Assembly (NCBI RefSeq): GCF_022898935.1
Contig: NZ_JALIRP010000003.1
Location: 62,001 to 126,000 of the forward strand
Source: Paenibacillus mangrovi
GTDB lineage: Bacteria; Bacillota; Bacilli; Paenibacillales; Paenibacillaceae
Length of the DNA stretch: 64,000 bases
Reading direction: 5' to 3'
Shown here: one piece after another, positions 54,698 to 62,831 of the stretch
How the letters are laid out: every line of letters begins with the position of its first letter
How positions within the stretch are numbered: the stretch's first letter is position 1
Position numbers and translations under genes: made by a program
The notes under the pieces: generated by a model
Told to the model about the DNA's origin: nothing
What the model saw: only the letters and a program-made list of their open reading frames with translations
The model's database searches: none

Positions 54698-57600
54698 TCA
54701 CACGGGGACCGGGGGAGCCTGTGCCATGGCTGCCGCCCGCAGACCCGTATACCTGTTCTTTATAATGAAGTAGCCGTCTCCCCATGCGAGCTCCTTCTCT
54801 TGAACGCCATACGGGAGTCTGGCGTTAAACAGGTTCTGGTCCTTCAGGCTGCCGAGCAGCACGCCGGTCTGTTCCTCGCGGATGGCCTTCCCCAGGCTAT
54901 CCCAATTGCCGGCCAATTCGGCGGTATTGTCTGCCGCCATGACAGCCGCCTTCAAGCCGCGTTCCTGCTTCACGATCCGCTCGATCAGCTCTTTGAACGA
55001 GTAGTGCTCACTGTTCGTAAATTCGCTCAGCCGGTCAAAGACAAATACAATCTGACGGAGGGAACGCATCAGCCCGTCAATGTCGCCCCCGGAGCGCCGG
55101 ATGTTCAGCAGACGGCTCCTCCTGTCGTCCAGTTCCGCTTTGATCCCGTCGATGAATGCACACATATCACCGACCTGCGACAGATCCGTCACATTGGGCC
55201 GACTGAACAGCGGGTAGAGCCCCATGGCACTCGAATCCATCGCATACACCTGTACCCGTTCCTCGCCGAGCTTGTCACACAGCATACCGATCCAGGACAC
55301 GAGCAGCGTGCTTTTGCCGGCCATCGGATCACCTGCAATCATGATCACCGGGTTTACGGCAAGATCGACGTTTACTGGCTGAAGATCGTGGTCGCAAAGT
55401 CCGATCGCCACGTGCGTTCCCACATCGCCGTTAATCGCGGCCATATCGATGCTCGCAGGCATCACCGGTATCGGAAGCGCCCTGCCGATCCGGCCGGCAT
55501 CCGCAAGCTGATCGAACCGATCGATCCATTGCACGGTAGAGAGTGGCCCGAGCTCCGGCTCCGCCGTTTGAAACTCCAGCGGCGGCGTGCCCCGCACGAG
55601 CCCTCGCCCGACAACCCGCGCCGGCTCCAGCCCTTCCGTCCTGCCGACGATGCCGTCGTACTCCGCCTTGTCCGTAAGCTGGAGACTCGCCGCCATTTTG
55701 AAGTTCACCGCAAACTTGTAACGGACGAGAGATGCGTTCGTCGCGGTAACCGCCATGTAGATCCCGTACTTGAATCCTTCGCGGGCGAGCACAACCATGC
55801 GTTCGTCGATGTTCTCGTAGGTTTCCGACAGAGCAAAATAGTTGTCGATGACCACGAGGATGGCTGGCAGTGCCCCTGCTCTGCTCCGGTAGTCCGCGAA
55901 CCCGCCGCAGTCTGTCTCCTCCCACAGCTTCTTGCGCTCCTCGATCACACGGAACAGGAATAGCACGAACTGGCTGATCCGGCTCTCCTGCTCCAGCGTC
56001 ATGATACCGCCGCAGTGGGGCAGCCGTTCGAAAGCCTTGAACGACGCGCCGCCGAAATCCATGATGTACAGATTCGCTTCGGAAGGCGAATAGCGGTAGG
56101 CGAGTGACAGACACAACGTCTTGAGCAGCACGGTCTTGCCCGTTCCGGGAGCGCCGTATACGAACAAATTCCCCTCCGATGCGAAGTCGAACAGGAGCGG
56201 CTCCTGCCGCTGATTGCGCGGATCGTCCAGCAAGCCTACCGGCACACTGAAGATTTCTTTCACCGGCCTCCAGGCGGCTTTCTCTGCGTCGAAGCCTGTG
56301 TCGTTCCCGAACAGCGGCGTCATATCCATCCGCTCCGGAAGCGGGGGCAGCCACGGCCCCTCCAGCGGAACGATGCCTGCCGATCCGGAGACGGAGGCGA
56401 TCCCGTCCACCATGGCCTTCAACTGGCTCTGTAATTCCTTCTTCGCGATCTTCTCTTCCTCGAGCGGGTAGATCTGCTCGGTTCTCCCGTCCAGACGGAT
56501 CTCATAGAGCCGCTTGACTCGGTTCTCGCTCCGCAGCAGCTCGCCGTCCGGATCATAATCCGCGCCCGAATACGCCGACTGGAACAACTCGAACATTTCG
56601 TCGTTGCCGACCTGAATATAGGCCCTCCCTGGCTCCTTGATCATGGCGGCGTCAGGCCGCTTGATGACATCCTTGCTGTCCGTTTCGTCCTGCACCTTCA
56701 AGCAGATCTTGAACTTGGAGTTGCTCCAGATCTGGTCGTCGACCACGCCTGCGGGCTTCTGGGTCGCGAGAATGAGGTGTACGCCAAGGCTTCTGCCCAC
56801 CCTGGCCGCACTCACCAGTTCTTTCATGAAATCCGGCTGGTCCTGCTTCAATTCGGCGAACTCATCTGCAATCATCACCAGGTGCGGTACCGGCGGCATC
56901 CCGTTCTTCTCTTCCTTGCTGTGGTAAAGCTTCTGGTATTTGTCGATGTTGCCCACGCCATACGCCGAGAAAATGCGCTGCCTTCGCTGCAGCTCGCTCT
57001 TGATCGACAGCAGCGCCCGGGTCGTCTGGTTGCCGCCCAGGTTCGTAATGGTCCCGACCAGGTGCGGCATGCCGCGGAAAGCATCCGCCATGCCTCCGCC
57101 CTTGTAATCGATAAGGACGAACACGACATCGTGCGGGTGATAATTGACCGCCAGGGAGACGATGATGCTCTGGAGCAACTCGCTTTTGCCCGAACCTGTC
57201 GTCCCCGCCACCAACCCATGCGGACCGTGCCCGGTTTCATGAAGGTCGAGATTGAACAGCGCGCCGCCGGCCTTGACGCCGATCGGTACGCTGATGCCCT
57301 TGAACGTCCGGTTCCGGCTCCACCGGCCGATCAGATCCACCTCCTCCACGGTGGTCGCCCGCAGCAGCTCCAGCAGCGTAACGGAAGCCGGAATTGTAAA
57401 GCTCGCCCCCGTCTGCCGGATCCGGAGCGGAGCCAATATGCGGACCGCCTGCTCCAATCCCGTGGAATCCAATCTGTCCGGAACGAACGGCGACCTCGAA
57501 CCGCTCCCCCTGTCCGCCAGTTCGCCGCTTCTCCCCGTAAGCGTAATGACGGTTCTGCAGTTCATCGGCAGGTAGGCCTGGTGCTTGGCGATAAAGACGG

Positions 57601-58618
57601 CCGAAACGCCAAGCTTGCCGCTCCGGTTGTACAGGTACCGATTAACCGGCTCATTGTCAAGCAGTGAAGCATCCTCCACGATAAAGACATAATGCGGAAG
57701 CGTGCTGCCGCCCGCCGTCACCGCTCTCGATTCGCGCGCTTTCAGCTCGCCGTACAGCTCGCCGAGCGCCTGATGCGCCATGGCCTTGCCGCAGAGCAGG
57801 TATCTCGTCTCAAAGCCGTCGTCCCACAGATGCGGCAAGTGCTTCAACCAGATCCATTTCTCCACGTATTCATCGGCGGCAAGCAAGACCACCCGCACGT
57901 CGTCGTACCCGTGGTGGGTGATCACTTGAAGCAGCATCAGCCGGACCAGTTCAAGCACGCCGGCCTCTTCCCCAGCGATTCCGCAAATTTCGGCGGTCTG
58001 CAGATCGACGGTCACGGGTACGTCCTTCACCGATTCGAACTCCAGTGCGAGCCGCTGCGGCTCCATCAGAAGCGGATCACTCTCGAGGACGACCCCCTGC
58101 GGATTGTACTTGATCCGGACGGCCGCGGGCATGCTGCCGAGCCCGACGCGCAAGGACAGGAAATCCGGATAGGACGCGGTCCGCTCCCACAGCTTCTTGT
58201 CAAGTCGGCGCATTCGCTCGAGGCAGACAGCGGGCTCCGGGTTCATTTCGTTCATCGCCTTGATCTGCTTCTCCGCGGCAATGGCCAGCTCGCTCCTACG
58301 GTCCGCGATAAACTGCAGATATTTGGTTTCACGCTCCTTCTTCTTGTTCTTGTGTCTGCGGATCTGCGCCGTCGCTCCGGCCAGCGAACTGATGAGCGTC
58401 ACGGCCGTGGTCGCGATGGAGATCATCAGGAAAATCGATTGAGCGGTTAATGCCACAAGGAATGTAATGACAAGCATGACGGCCGGCGGCGCCAGCAGCG
58501 TGAACCAGCCGATCTCCGGCTTCTCGTGCTTATATGGCGGATCCGGGACCATGATCTCGCCGGATGGCATGTCGGGCAGAAACCTCGGCTGTCGGCTGAA
58601 TAAATGGTTATCGTTCAT
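54698..58618 (-). CDS. essC: Type VII secretion FtsK/SpoIIIE-family ATPase (EssC/EccC-like, no FHA domains)
   Basis: 1306 residues. Two membrane segments at about 38-85, then three P-loop domains: Walker A near 473 (VAGTTGSGKSELLQ) with Walker B VFVLIDYKGGG, near 824 (YGAPGTGKTVLLK) with LYIMDFGGAS, and near 1099 (AGDPMAGKSTLLV) with VQVYAMDSSA. The first domain has the best catalytic set. Bacillus YukB/EssC begins with two FHA domains and is about 1490 residues; here only some 36 residues precede the first membrane segment, more like actinobacterial EccC. It is the motor for WXG100 export. It overlaps the beta-propeller gene by 4 bases. Confidence 0.95.
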   Translation of the reverse strand: MNDNHLFSRQPRFLPDMPSGEIMVPDPPYKHEKPEIGWFTLLAPPAVMLVITFLVALTAQSIFLMISIATTAVTLISSLAGATAQIRRHKNKKKERETKYLQFIADRRSELAIAAEKQIKAMNEMNPEPAVCLERMRRLDKKLWERTASYPDFLSLRVGLGSMPAAVRIKYNPQGVVLESDPLLMEPQRLALEFESVKDVPVTVDLQTAEICGIAGEEAGVLELVRLMLLQVITHHGYDDVRVVLLAADEYVEKWIWLKHLPHLWDDGFETRYLLCGKAMAHQALGELYGELKARESRAVTAGGSTLPHYVFIVEDASLLDNEPVNRYLYNRSGKLGVSAVFIAKHQAYLPMNCRTVITLTGRSGELADRGSGSRSPFVPDRLDSTGLEQAVRILAPLRIRQTGASFTIPASVTLLELLRATTVEEVDLIGRWSRNRTFKGISVPIGVKAGGALFNLDLHETGHGPHGLVAGTTGSGKSELLQSIIVSLAVNYHPHDVVFVLIDYKGGGMADAFRGMPHLVGTITNLGGNQTTRALLSIKSELQRRQRIFSAYGVGNIDKYQKLYHSKEEKNGMPPVPHLVMIADEFAELKQDQPDFMKELVSAARVGRSLGVHLILATQKPAGVVDDQIWSNSKFKICLKVQDETDSKDVIKRPDAAMIKEPGRAYIQVGNDEMFELFQSAYSGADYDPDGELLRSENRVKRLYEIRLDGRTEQIYPLEEEKIAKKELQSQLKAMVDGIASVSGSAGIVPLEGPWLPPLPERMDMTPLFGNDTGFDAEKAAWRPVKEIFSVPVGLLDDPRNQRQEPLLFDFASEGNLFVYGAPGTGKTVLLKTLCLSLAYRYSPSEANLYIMDFGGASFKAFERLPHCGGIMTLEQESRISQFVLFLFRVIEERKKLWEETDCGGFADYRSRAGALPAILVVIDNYFALSETYENIDERMVVLAREGFKYGIYMAVTATNASLVRYKFAVNFKMAASLQLTDKAEYDGIVGRTEGLEPARVVGRGLVRGTPPLEFQTAEPELGPLSTVQWIDRFDQLADAGRIGRALPIPVMPASIDMAAINGDVGTHVAIGLCDHDLQPVNVDLAVNPVIMIAGDPMAGKSTLLVSWIGMLCDKLGEERVQVYAMDSSAMGLYPLFSRPNVTDLSQVGDMCAFIDGIKAELDDRRSRLLNIRRSGGDIDGLMRSLRQIVFVFDRLSEFTNSEHYSFKELIERIVKQERGLKAAVMAADNTAELAGNWDSLGKAIREEQTGVLLGSLKDQNLFNARLPYGVQEKELAWGDGYFIIKNRYTGLRAAAMAQAPPVPV

Positions 58619-59472
58619 TGGCCAGCCCTCCCGTTAGGTGCTACTTTCGATGCCTGTCCGCCATACAGCGACATCGCAAACCATCCGTCCTGGCCCCTGA
58701 AAAACAATTCATCCCCGATCACGTGCAGATGATCGGCGCTCTCGCCGAAGATCCGGATGATTCGTCCTTGTTCCGGATCGACCCGGTAGATCGTGCTGTC
58801 GTTTCTTCGGTTCGCGCAGTAGAGGTAACGCCCGTCTGTGTTCAGGCTGTTCGGCGACAGGTCGTCGTACACCGCGCCTACGGCGCCGCTTTGAATATCC
58901 AGGACCGTCAGCGCATACCGCCTTTCTTTATCCGCGTAGACCAGCCGGTCTCCCGCCGAGATCATCCCCGCGGCCGGCGTCCCCGTCAAGCGTTCTTCGT
59001 AGCGACTGCCGGGGATGCATGCCCGGATGCCTTGCGCCGTCGCATAATACAGCGTTTCATCACTCCGAATCACGTAACCCAGGACGCGCTCTTCCGTGAG
59101 CGGCTCCGTGCCGCAGCCGTCTTTGCCGCACCGGTAAAGCTTGCCGTCGTTCTCATCGATATAATAAATCCCCCCTCCGCTAAGCGTCAGATTCATGCAC
59201 GGCACGTCCAGCAAGAGCTCCGGCTCATGCGAATCCGTGCCCGACCTGTACAGCGCGCCGCCGCGCCGCTGGTCGCTGTAATACAGATGGCGGCCGTCCT
59301 CGTTCATGAACCAGAACCAACCGTCGGCCTGCAATGTCCTTCCGCCGCCGGCTCCAGCGGCGGCGACCGTCAGATCCGTAATCACCGTTCCGAAGGCGCC
59401 TGTGCTTTCGCTTATGTACAGCTTGCCGCCGGCCTTCAACACCAGTCCTCCGTTCGCCGTATTCCTTTCCAT
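58615..59472 (-). CDS. Beta-propeller (DUF5050-like) protein, 285 aa
   Basis: At least six repeats of the pattern L-x-(Y/F)(Y/F)-x-D-x2-(D/N)-G-x-(L/I)YR occur (for example WFWFMNEDGRHLYYSDQ, GIYYIDENDGKLYRCG, YLYCANRRNDSTIYRVD), as in DUF5050 propellers. There is no signal peptide. It may be a cytoplasmic scaffold. Its stop overlaps the essC start (ATGA), a strong sign of shared function with the ATPase. ATG at 59472 follows GAGGAG. Confidence 0.85.
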   Translation of the reverse strand: MERNTANGGLVLKAGGKLYISESTGAFGTVITDLTVAAAGAGGGRTLQADGWFWFMNEDGRHLYYSDQRRGGALYRSGTDSHEPELLLDVPCMNLTLSGGGIYYIDENDGKLYRCGKDGCGTEPLTEERVLGYVIRSDETLYYATAQGIRACIPGSRYEERLTGTPAAGMISAGDRLVYADKERRYALTVLDIQSGAVGAVYDDLSPNSLNTDGRYLYCANRRNDSTIYRVDPEQGRIIRIFGESADHLHVIGDELFFRGQDGWFAMSLYGGQASKVAPNGRAGQ

Positions 59473-59484
59473 CGTCAACTCTCC

Positions 59485-59703
59485 TCAGAGGAGCGTAAGC
59501 AGCGCACCATGCGCAACCCCCTCCTCTTCCAGCGTTCGTTCATGATCCAGAATCCGCCCAAGCGGCTCCGCCTGGATCCGGCTGCCCGGGCCGCAAGGGA
59601 GTTGCAGTCCCTCCGCCAGCATGGCCAGAAGCTCGCCGGCGGTCACGAATACGGGAATTTTCAGATCCACGCTGAAGCCGTTGTCCACCTGAAGGGTGAC
59701 CAT
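59485..59703 (-). CDS. yukD: Ubiquitin-like YukD/EsaB-family protein
   Basis: 72 residues from the ATG at 59703. Beta-grasp features: VTLQVDNGFSVDLKIPVFVT as the first hairpin, then the helix ELLAMLAEGLQL and the end LGRILDHERTLEEEGVAHGA. Length and pattern match Bacillus YukD (79 residues), an accessory or regulatory subunit of Firmicute type VII systems. It sits between the TadE-like and propeller genes, linking the two halves of the operon. Confidence 0.87.
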   Translation of the reverse strand: MVTLQVDNGFSVDLKIPVFVTAGELLAMLAEGLQLPCGPGSRIQAEPLGRILDHERTLEEEGVAHGALLTLL

Positions 59704-59731
59704 GATCTCTTCCAAAGACAGTTCCTCCCTG

Positions 59732-60241
59732 TCAGTTCCTAATCGTCAGCAGCAGCTTGCGTTCTCCGACAAGCCTGTAGTCGACGTCATTACCGGCGCG
59801 CTCGGCCCATTTCAAATACTTCGTCTTGAATTTGTAGACCGTCTCAGCCTTGACCTTCACTTCGGCCACCACCTGCCCCGTGACGGCATCCGTTCGCTCC
59901 GCGAAATCCAGCGTCACGATGTATTCGTTCGCTTTCCCGTTGTCCGGCGCGAACACCATGGTATCGCCTGTCCGGGATGCCAGCGTCGCCTTTATCGCGC
60001 TGCTCCAGGCTTCCGCGAAATAATCCTTGAACCTCTCCCTGTCGATTATCGCATCCAGGCTGCGCATGTTGTCATAACGGAGGCTTCTGTCCTTGGAGGC
60101 TCGCAATGCGTTCGACAGCGCGGCGCCAAGGACGATTTTTTCCCGGGTGACGTTGGCGATTTCGACCATCGGTTCGACCAGAATGGACAACAAAATCACC
60201 ATCAGCAGACCCAACGCGATATTTCTCACGAGGCTTCCCAT
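59732..60241 (-). CDS. TadE-like single-pass envelope protein, 169 aa
   Basis: One N-terminal membrane segment (NIALGLLMVILLSILVEPMV) followed by an extracellular domain with beta-type sequence (ANEYIVTLDFAERTDAVTGQ, VVAEVKVKAETVYKFK). This is the layout of TadE/TadG-type minor pilins and assembly proteins. The start is either ATG 60241 or TTG 60253, which overlaps the previous gene. Sequence similarity to known TadE is low, so the name rests on position and topology. Confidence 0.7.
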   Translation of the reverse strand: MGSLVRNIALGLLMVILLSILVEPMVEIANVTREKIVLGAALSNALRASKDRSLRYDNMRSLDAIIDRERFKDYFAEAWSSAIKATLASRTGDTMVFAPDNGKANEYIVTLDFAERTDAVTGQVVAEVKVKAETVYKFKTKYLKWAERAGNDVDYRLVGERKLLLTIRN

Positions 60242-60245
60242 CCGT

Positions 60246-60725
60246 TCAATCAAAGTAGAAATCCAGATCTTTGTAATGCTTCAGCCCGATCGTCGTTAAC
60301 GAAAACGAAGCGGGGATCTCCTGCTCATACTTCTTTCCCCACAGCGTGACTTTCAAAGGGTAGACGGCGCTTACCGTTACCGTTACCGACTTGCCGCGCT
60401 GTCGGTACGGCTTCTCCCATTCGGTCAATGCGGCATAAGCCTCCTCGTCGTCACCGCCGATCGCGCTGTAGCCGCTCTCATTGGTAACGGCGATTCGGAT
60501 ATCCTCAGCCTTATCCCGGTAAATGGGCCGGTTCCTCATCCGATCCAGCGCGTCATCATAGTAGGACTGCTTGATATAATTGTCGCTTGCCGCGGCCTGG
60601 GAAAGATTGAAAGTTTCCACCACCAGCGTCATATACCACGGGAAGAAAAAGACCAGGTTGGTGAACATCATGATGCAGACCGATACCAGGATCGCAACCA
60701 GGACGGATTTGGCTAACCCCCGCAT
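60246..60725 (-). CDS. TadE/TadG-like envelope protein, 159 aa
   Basis: N-terminal membrane helix (SVLVAILVSVCIMMFTNLVF) and an extracellular part with helix then beta segments (SVTVTVSAVYPLKVTLWGKK). Same topology as the next gene. It follows the Flp-like pilin by 13 bases in the place where TadE and TadF occur in Tad loci. ATG behind GAAGG. Confidence 0.72.
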   Translation of the reverse strand: MRGLAKSVLVAILVSVCIMMFTNLVFFFPWYMTLVVETFNLSQAAASDNYIKQSYYDDALDRMRNRPIYRDKAEDIRIAVTNESGYSAIGGDDEEAYAALTEWEKPYRQRGKSVTVTVSAVYPLKVTLWGKKYEQEIPASFSLTTIGLKHYKDLDFYFD

Positions 60726-60738
60726 CTGCCTTCATCCC

Positions 60739-60942
60739 CTACGATATGAGATCCTGAATTTGTTTCATAAATAACGACCATATCTCGCCTACCCACGTCC
60801 CCAAATTGGTCCGCACCACCGTGACGATCATGCCGATGATCACGATAACGGCGACGGTGACCGCGATCTGCTTGACGCCGAATTCTCCCGTTTCATCCGC
60901 CCAAAACGTCATCTTCTTCTGCCCCTTGCCGCTGTTCTTCAT
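60739..60942 (-). CDS. Flp-type pilin-like protein, 67 aa
   Basis: ATG at 60942 lies 7 bases after GGAGG (longer frame to 60960 has no site). A short basic leader (KNSGKGQKK) is followed by WADETGEFGVKQIAVTVAVI and VIIGMIVTVV, close to the Flp prepilin pattern (D-E-S/T-G then a hydrophobic helix). The Glu-Tyr pair usually found five residues after the cleavage Gly is replaced by Lys-Gln. Amphipathic C-terminus (WVGEIWSLFMKQIQDLIS). Probable major or minor pseudopilin of the module. Confidence 0.8.
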   Translation of the reverse strand: MKNSGKGQKKMTFWADETGEFGVKQIAVTVAVIVIIGMIVTVVRTNLGTWVGEIWSLFMKQIQDLIS

Positions 60943-60969
60943 CGAAGCATTCCTCCGCATCCAGTCTCT

Positions 60970-61851
60970 CTATTGAAACATCTTGAGTGAAGCCAGAATC
61001 GTAAACAGGTAGTAGATGACGATATAGACCATCAGTACCGCAATCAAGATCAATTGCAGCCGCGAATTGCTCCGCTCGCGCTTCTGCAGTTCCTTCTCGA
61101 ACGACCGGATCCGGAACTCGTCCAGCTCGTTTTTGAGATAAACCATCTGGGAGGTGTTGTCGTAGCCCTTGAGACGTGTCTCCAGGATGTCGCAGAACTT
61201 GATAATGTAGTGAAGAGGCACCCGTTTCTTGAACTGCTTCAGCGCGTATTCCTCGCCGTATTCGATATTGTCGAGCATCACCCCGAGCTCCTCGGCTATG
61301 TCGGGATCGGCGTTCGGCAAGTAATCCCGGATCACGTCGGCCAGATAGATACTGACCGATTTCGAATACTGGTAGTACACCATGCTGTAGAAGGCAGGAA
61401 AGTCAAACGCGATGTTTTTGTTCTTCTTGTCGATCTTCTTCTCCATCTCCGTGACCGGGTAGAGCCATCCGAGAATGATGATCACCGCGGACGCACAGCC
61501 CAGGATGCGGTTCGCGCTCGCCGCCGCGGCCGTGAACAGGACCGCCGCGGCGGCGTACAGCAGTTGCTCGGCGCGGATTTGTTCCGGCAGGATTGAAAGA
61601 TCCAGCCGGTCGATCATTTTCTGAAACCGCTGCCTCTCCGCAGTCCCGAGGAATTTACCCACATAGTTAACCGCGAAAGAGCGCTTCATGGCTTCCAGCT
61701 TCTCGCGGAAGGCCGCGTTCTTCCGTTCCTTCAAGAACCTTCTGGCGCGCCGCTTCTGCCTGCGGTTTACCGGCTTGAAGAGCGGGTACAGGAACACCTT
61801 GACGAGGTAGACGACCGAGATCAGCGCACTAAGCTTGGCAATCGCAATCAT
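60970..61851 (-). CDS. tadC: TadC-like type II secretion F-domain membrane protein
   Basis: 293 residues with membrane segments at about 3-20, 98-135 and 265-290 and a cytoplasmic basic region (KPVNRRQKRRARRFLKERKN). The T2SF-type helical domain includes NIAFDFPAFYSMVYYQYSKS and VMLDNIEYGEEYALKQFKKRV. It starts inside the TadB stop (ATGA overlap). TadB and TadC form the inner-membrane platform that couples the ATPase to pilin. Confidence 0.85.
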   Translation of the reverse strand: MIAIAKLSALISVVYLVKVFLYPLFKPVNRRQKRRARRFLKERKNAAFREKLEAMKRSFAVNYVGKFLGTAERQRFQKMIDRLDLSILPEQIRAEQLLYAAAAVLFTAAAASANRILGCASAVIIILGWLYPVTEMEKKIDKKNKNIAFDFPAFYSMVYYQYSKSVSIYLADVIRDYLPNADPDIAEELGVMLDNIEYGEEYALKQFKKRVPLHYIIKFCDILETRLKGYDNTSQMVYLKNELDEFRIRSFEKELQKRERSNSRLQLILIAVLMVYIVIYYLFTILASLKMFQ

Positions 61852-62831
61852 TTGGCTCCGCCTCCCGGGCCCAGGTTCCCCTGAAGGGCTTGACAGCGGG
61901 CGAAGCTGAGGCAGACCACGCTGATCAAGAGCGTATTGATCATTTTGCCTATGTCGGTATGTAGCATGAACGTCCGGAAATCAGGCACGGCCAGCGCGTA
62001 AAAGAAGAATAGGATAATGATGGCGGTCTTCAGCAGAAAATCCCGGTTCATTTTGCGGAATATCCTGTCTTTCCGGGCGTTGATCTCTCTCAGCACCGCA
62101 TTCTCATCCACGATATCGAGGAAAATGTCGGCCATTCCCTTGCGCTCGTTGTATTCAAACACGATGGCTTTCTTGGTGAAGCTGTCGAACTTCGGTCCCA
62201 GCTGCCGATTGAGCAGCGTGATGGCCTGCCGAAAGGAGTAGCCGTTATTCTCGCAATTGTCAATGAATTGCTGAAAATAGGGTCGCAGACTCGGCCGGAT
62301 GTACTCTTCGCTTTCCATGACCTTCTTGATCGCAAACAGTACGCCATCCCGGGCGAGCGGGCAGATGATGTCCTCGGCGTCCATGATGCCCTCCAGCTTC
62401 TCGGCCTTGATCGCCTTCGACTGCATGACGAAGTAGGTCAGGAGGCCGATGAAGATGGAGATCGTCACGACCACCGACAGCGTGACGTTCTGCATGAAGA
62501 ACACGACAAGCAGCGCCGTCACCGCAAAGCAAATGCAGAGGAGCGAAGTGAAGCTCTCAAGCGTCAGCGGTAGATTAAAATCCAGAATCAGCTCCTCCAC
62601 CAACCGGTTATACTTCGCGTAAATGTTTTCCTTCTGCTTGACGATCCTTTCCCTCTTGATCCGCTCGACGTAGCGCTTGGTGTTGTAACGCCCGAGGTGC
62701 TCGGCGAGCGTGTCCAGCATACCGAGGAAAAACCTTGAGGTCCCCTGGAAAAATCTCACTTCAAATATGGTATTGAACAGGATAAAGAACGACAACCCCA
62801 TGAATATGCTAACGAGTAAAGTCGTATTCAT
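61848..62831 (-). CDS. tadB: TadB-like type II secretion F-domain membrane protein
   Basis: 327 residues from the ATG at 62831 (AAAGG 10 bases upstream); it overlaps the ATPase gene by about 23 bases. Membrane segments lie at about 7-25, 95-150 and 270-315. The T2SF-type region contains CENNGYSFRQAITLLNRQLG and FEYNERKGMADIFLDIVDEN. Partner of the TadC-like protein. Confidence 0.83.
   Translation of the reverse strand: MNTTLLVSIFMGLSFFILFNTIFEVRFFQGTSRFFLGMLDTLAEHLGRYNTKRYVERIKRERIVKQKENIYAKYNRLVEELILDFNLPLTLESFTSLLCICFAVTALLVVFFMQNVTLSVVVTISIFIGLLTYFVMQSKAIKAEKLEGIMDAEDIICPLARDGVLFAIKKVMESEEYIRPSLRPYFQQFIDNCENNGYSFRQAITLLNRQLGPKFDSFTKKAIVFEYNERKGMADIFLDIVDENAVLREINARKDRIFRKMNRDFLLKTAIIILFFFYALAVPDFRTFMLHTDIGKMINTLLISVVCLSFARCQALQGNLGPGGGAK

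Noticed and set aside
54683..55963. A 426-codon open frame on the plus strand opposite essC
   Set aside because: It mirrors the strongly supported EssC frame on the other strand, is His/Arg-rich with no domain, and has no ribosome site. High GC codon use of essC explains the absence of stops.
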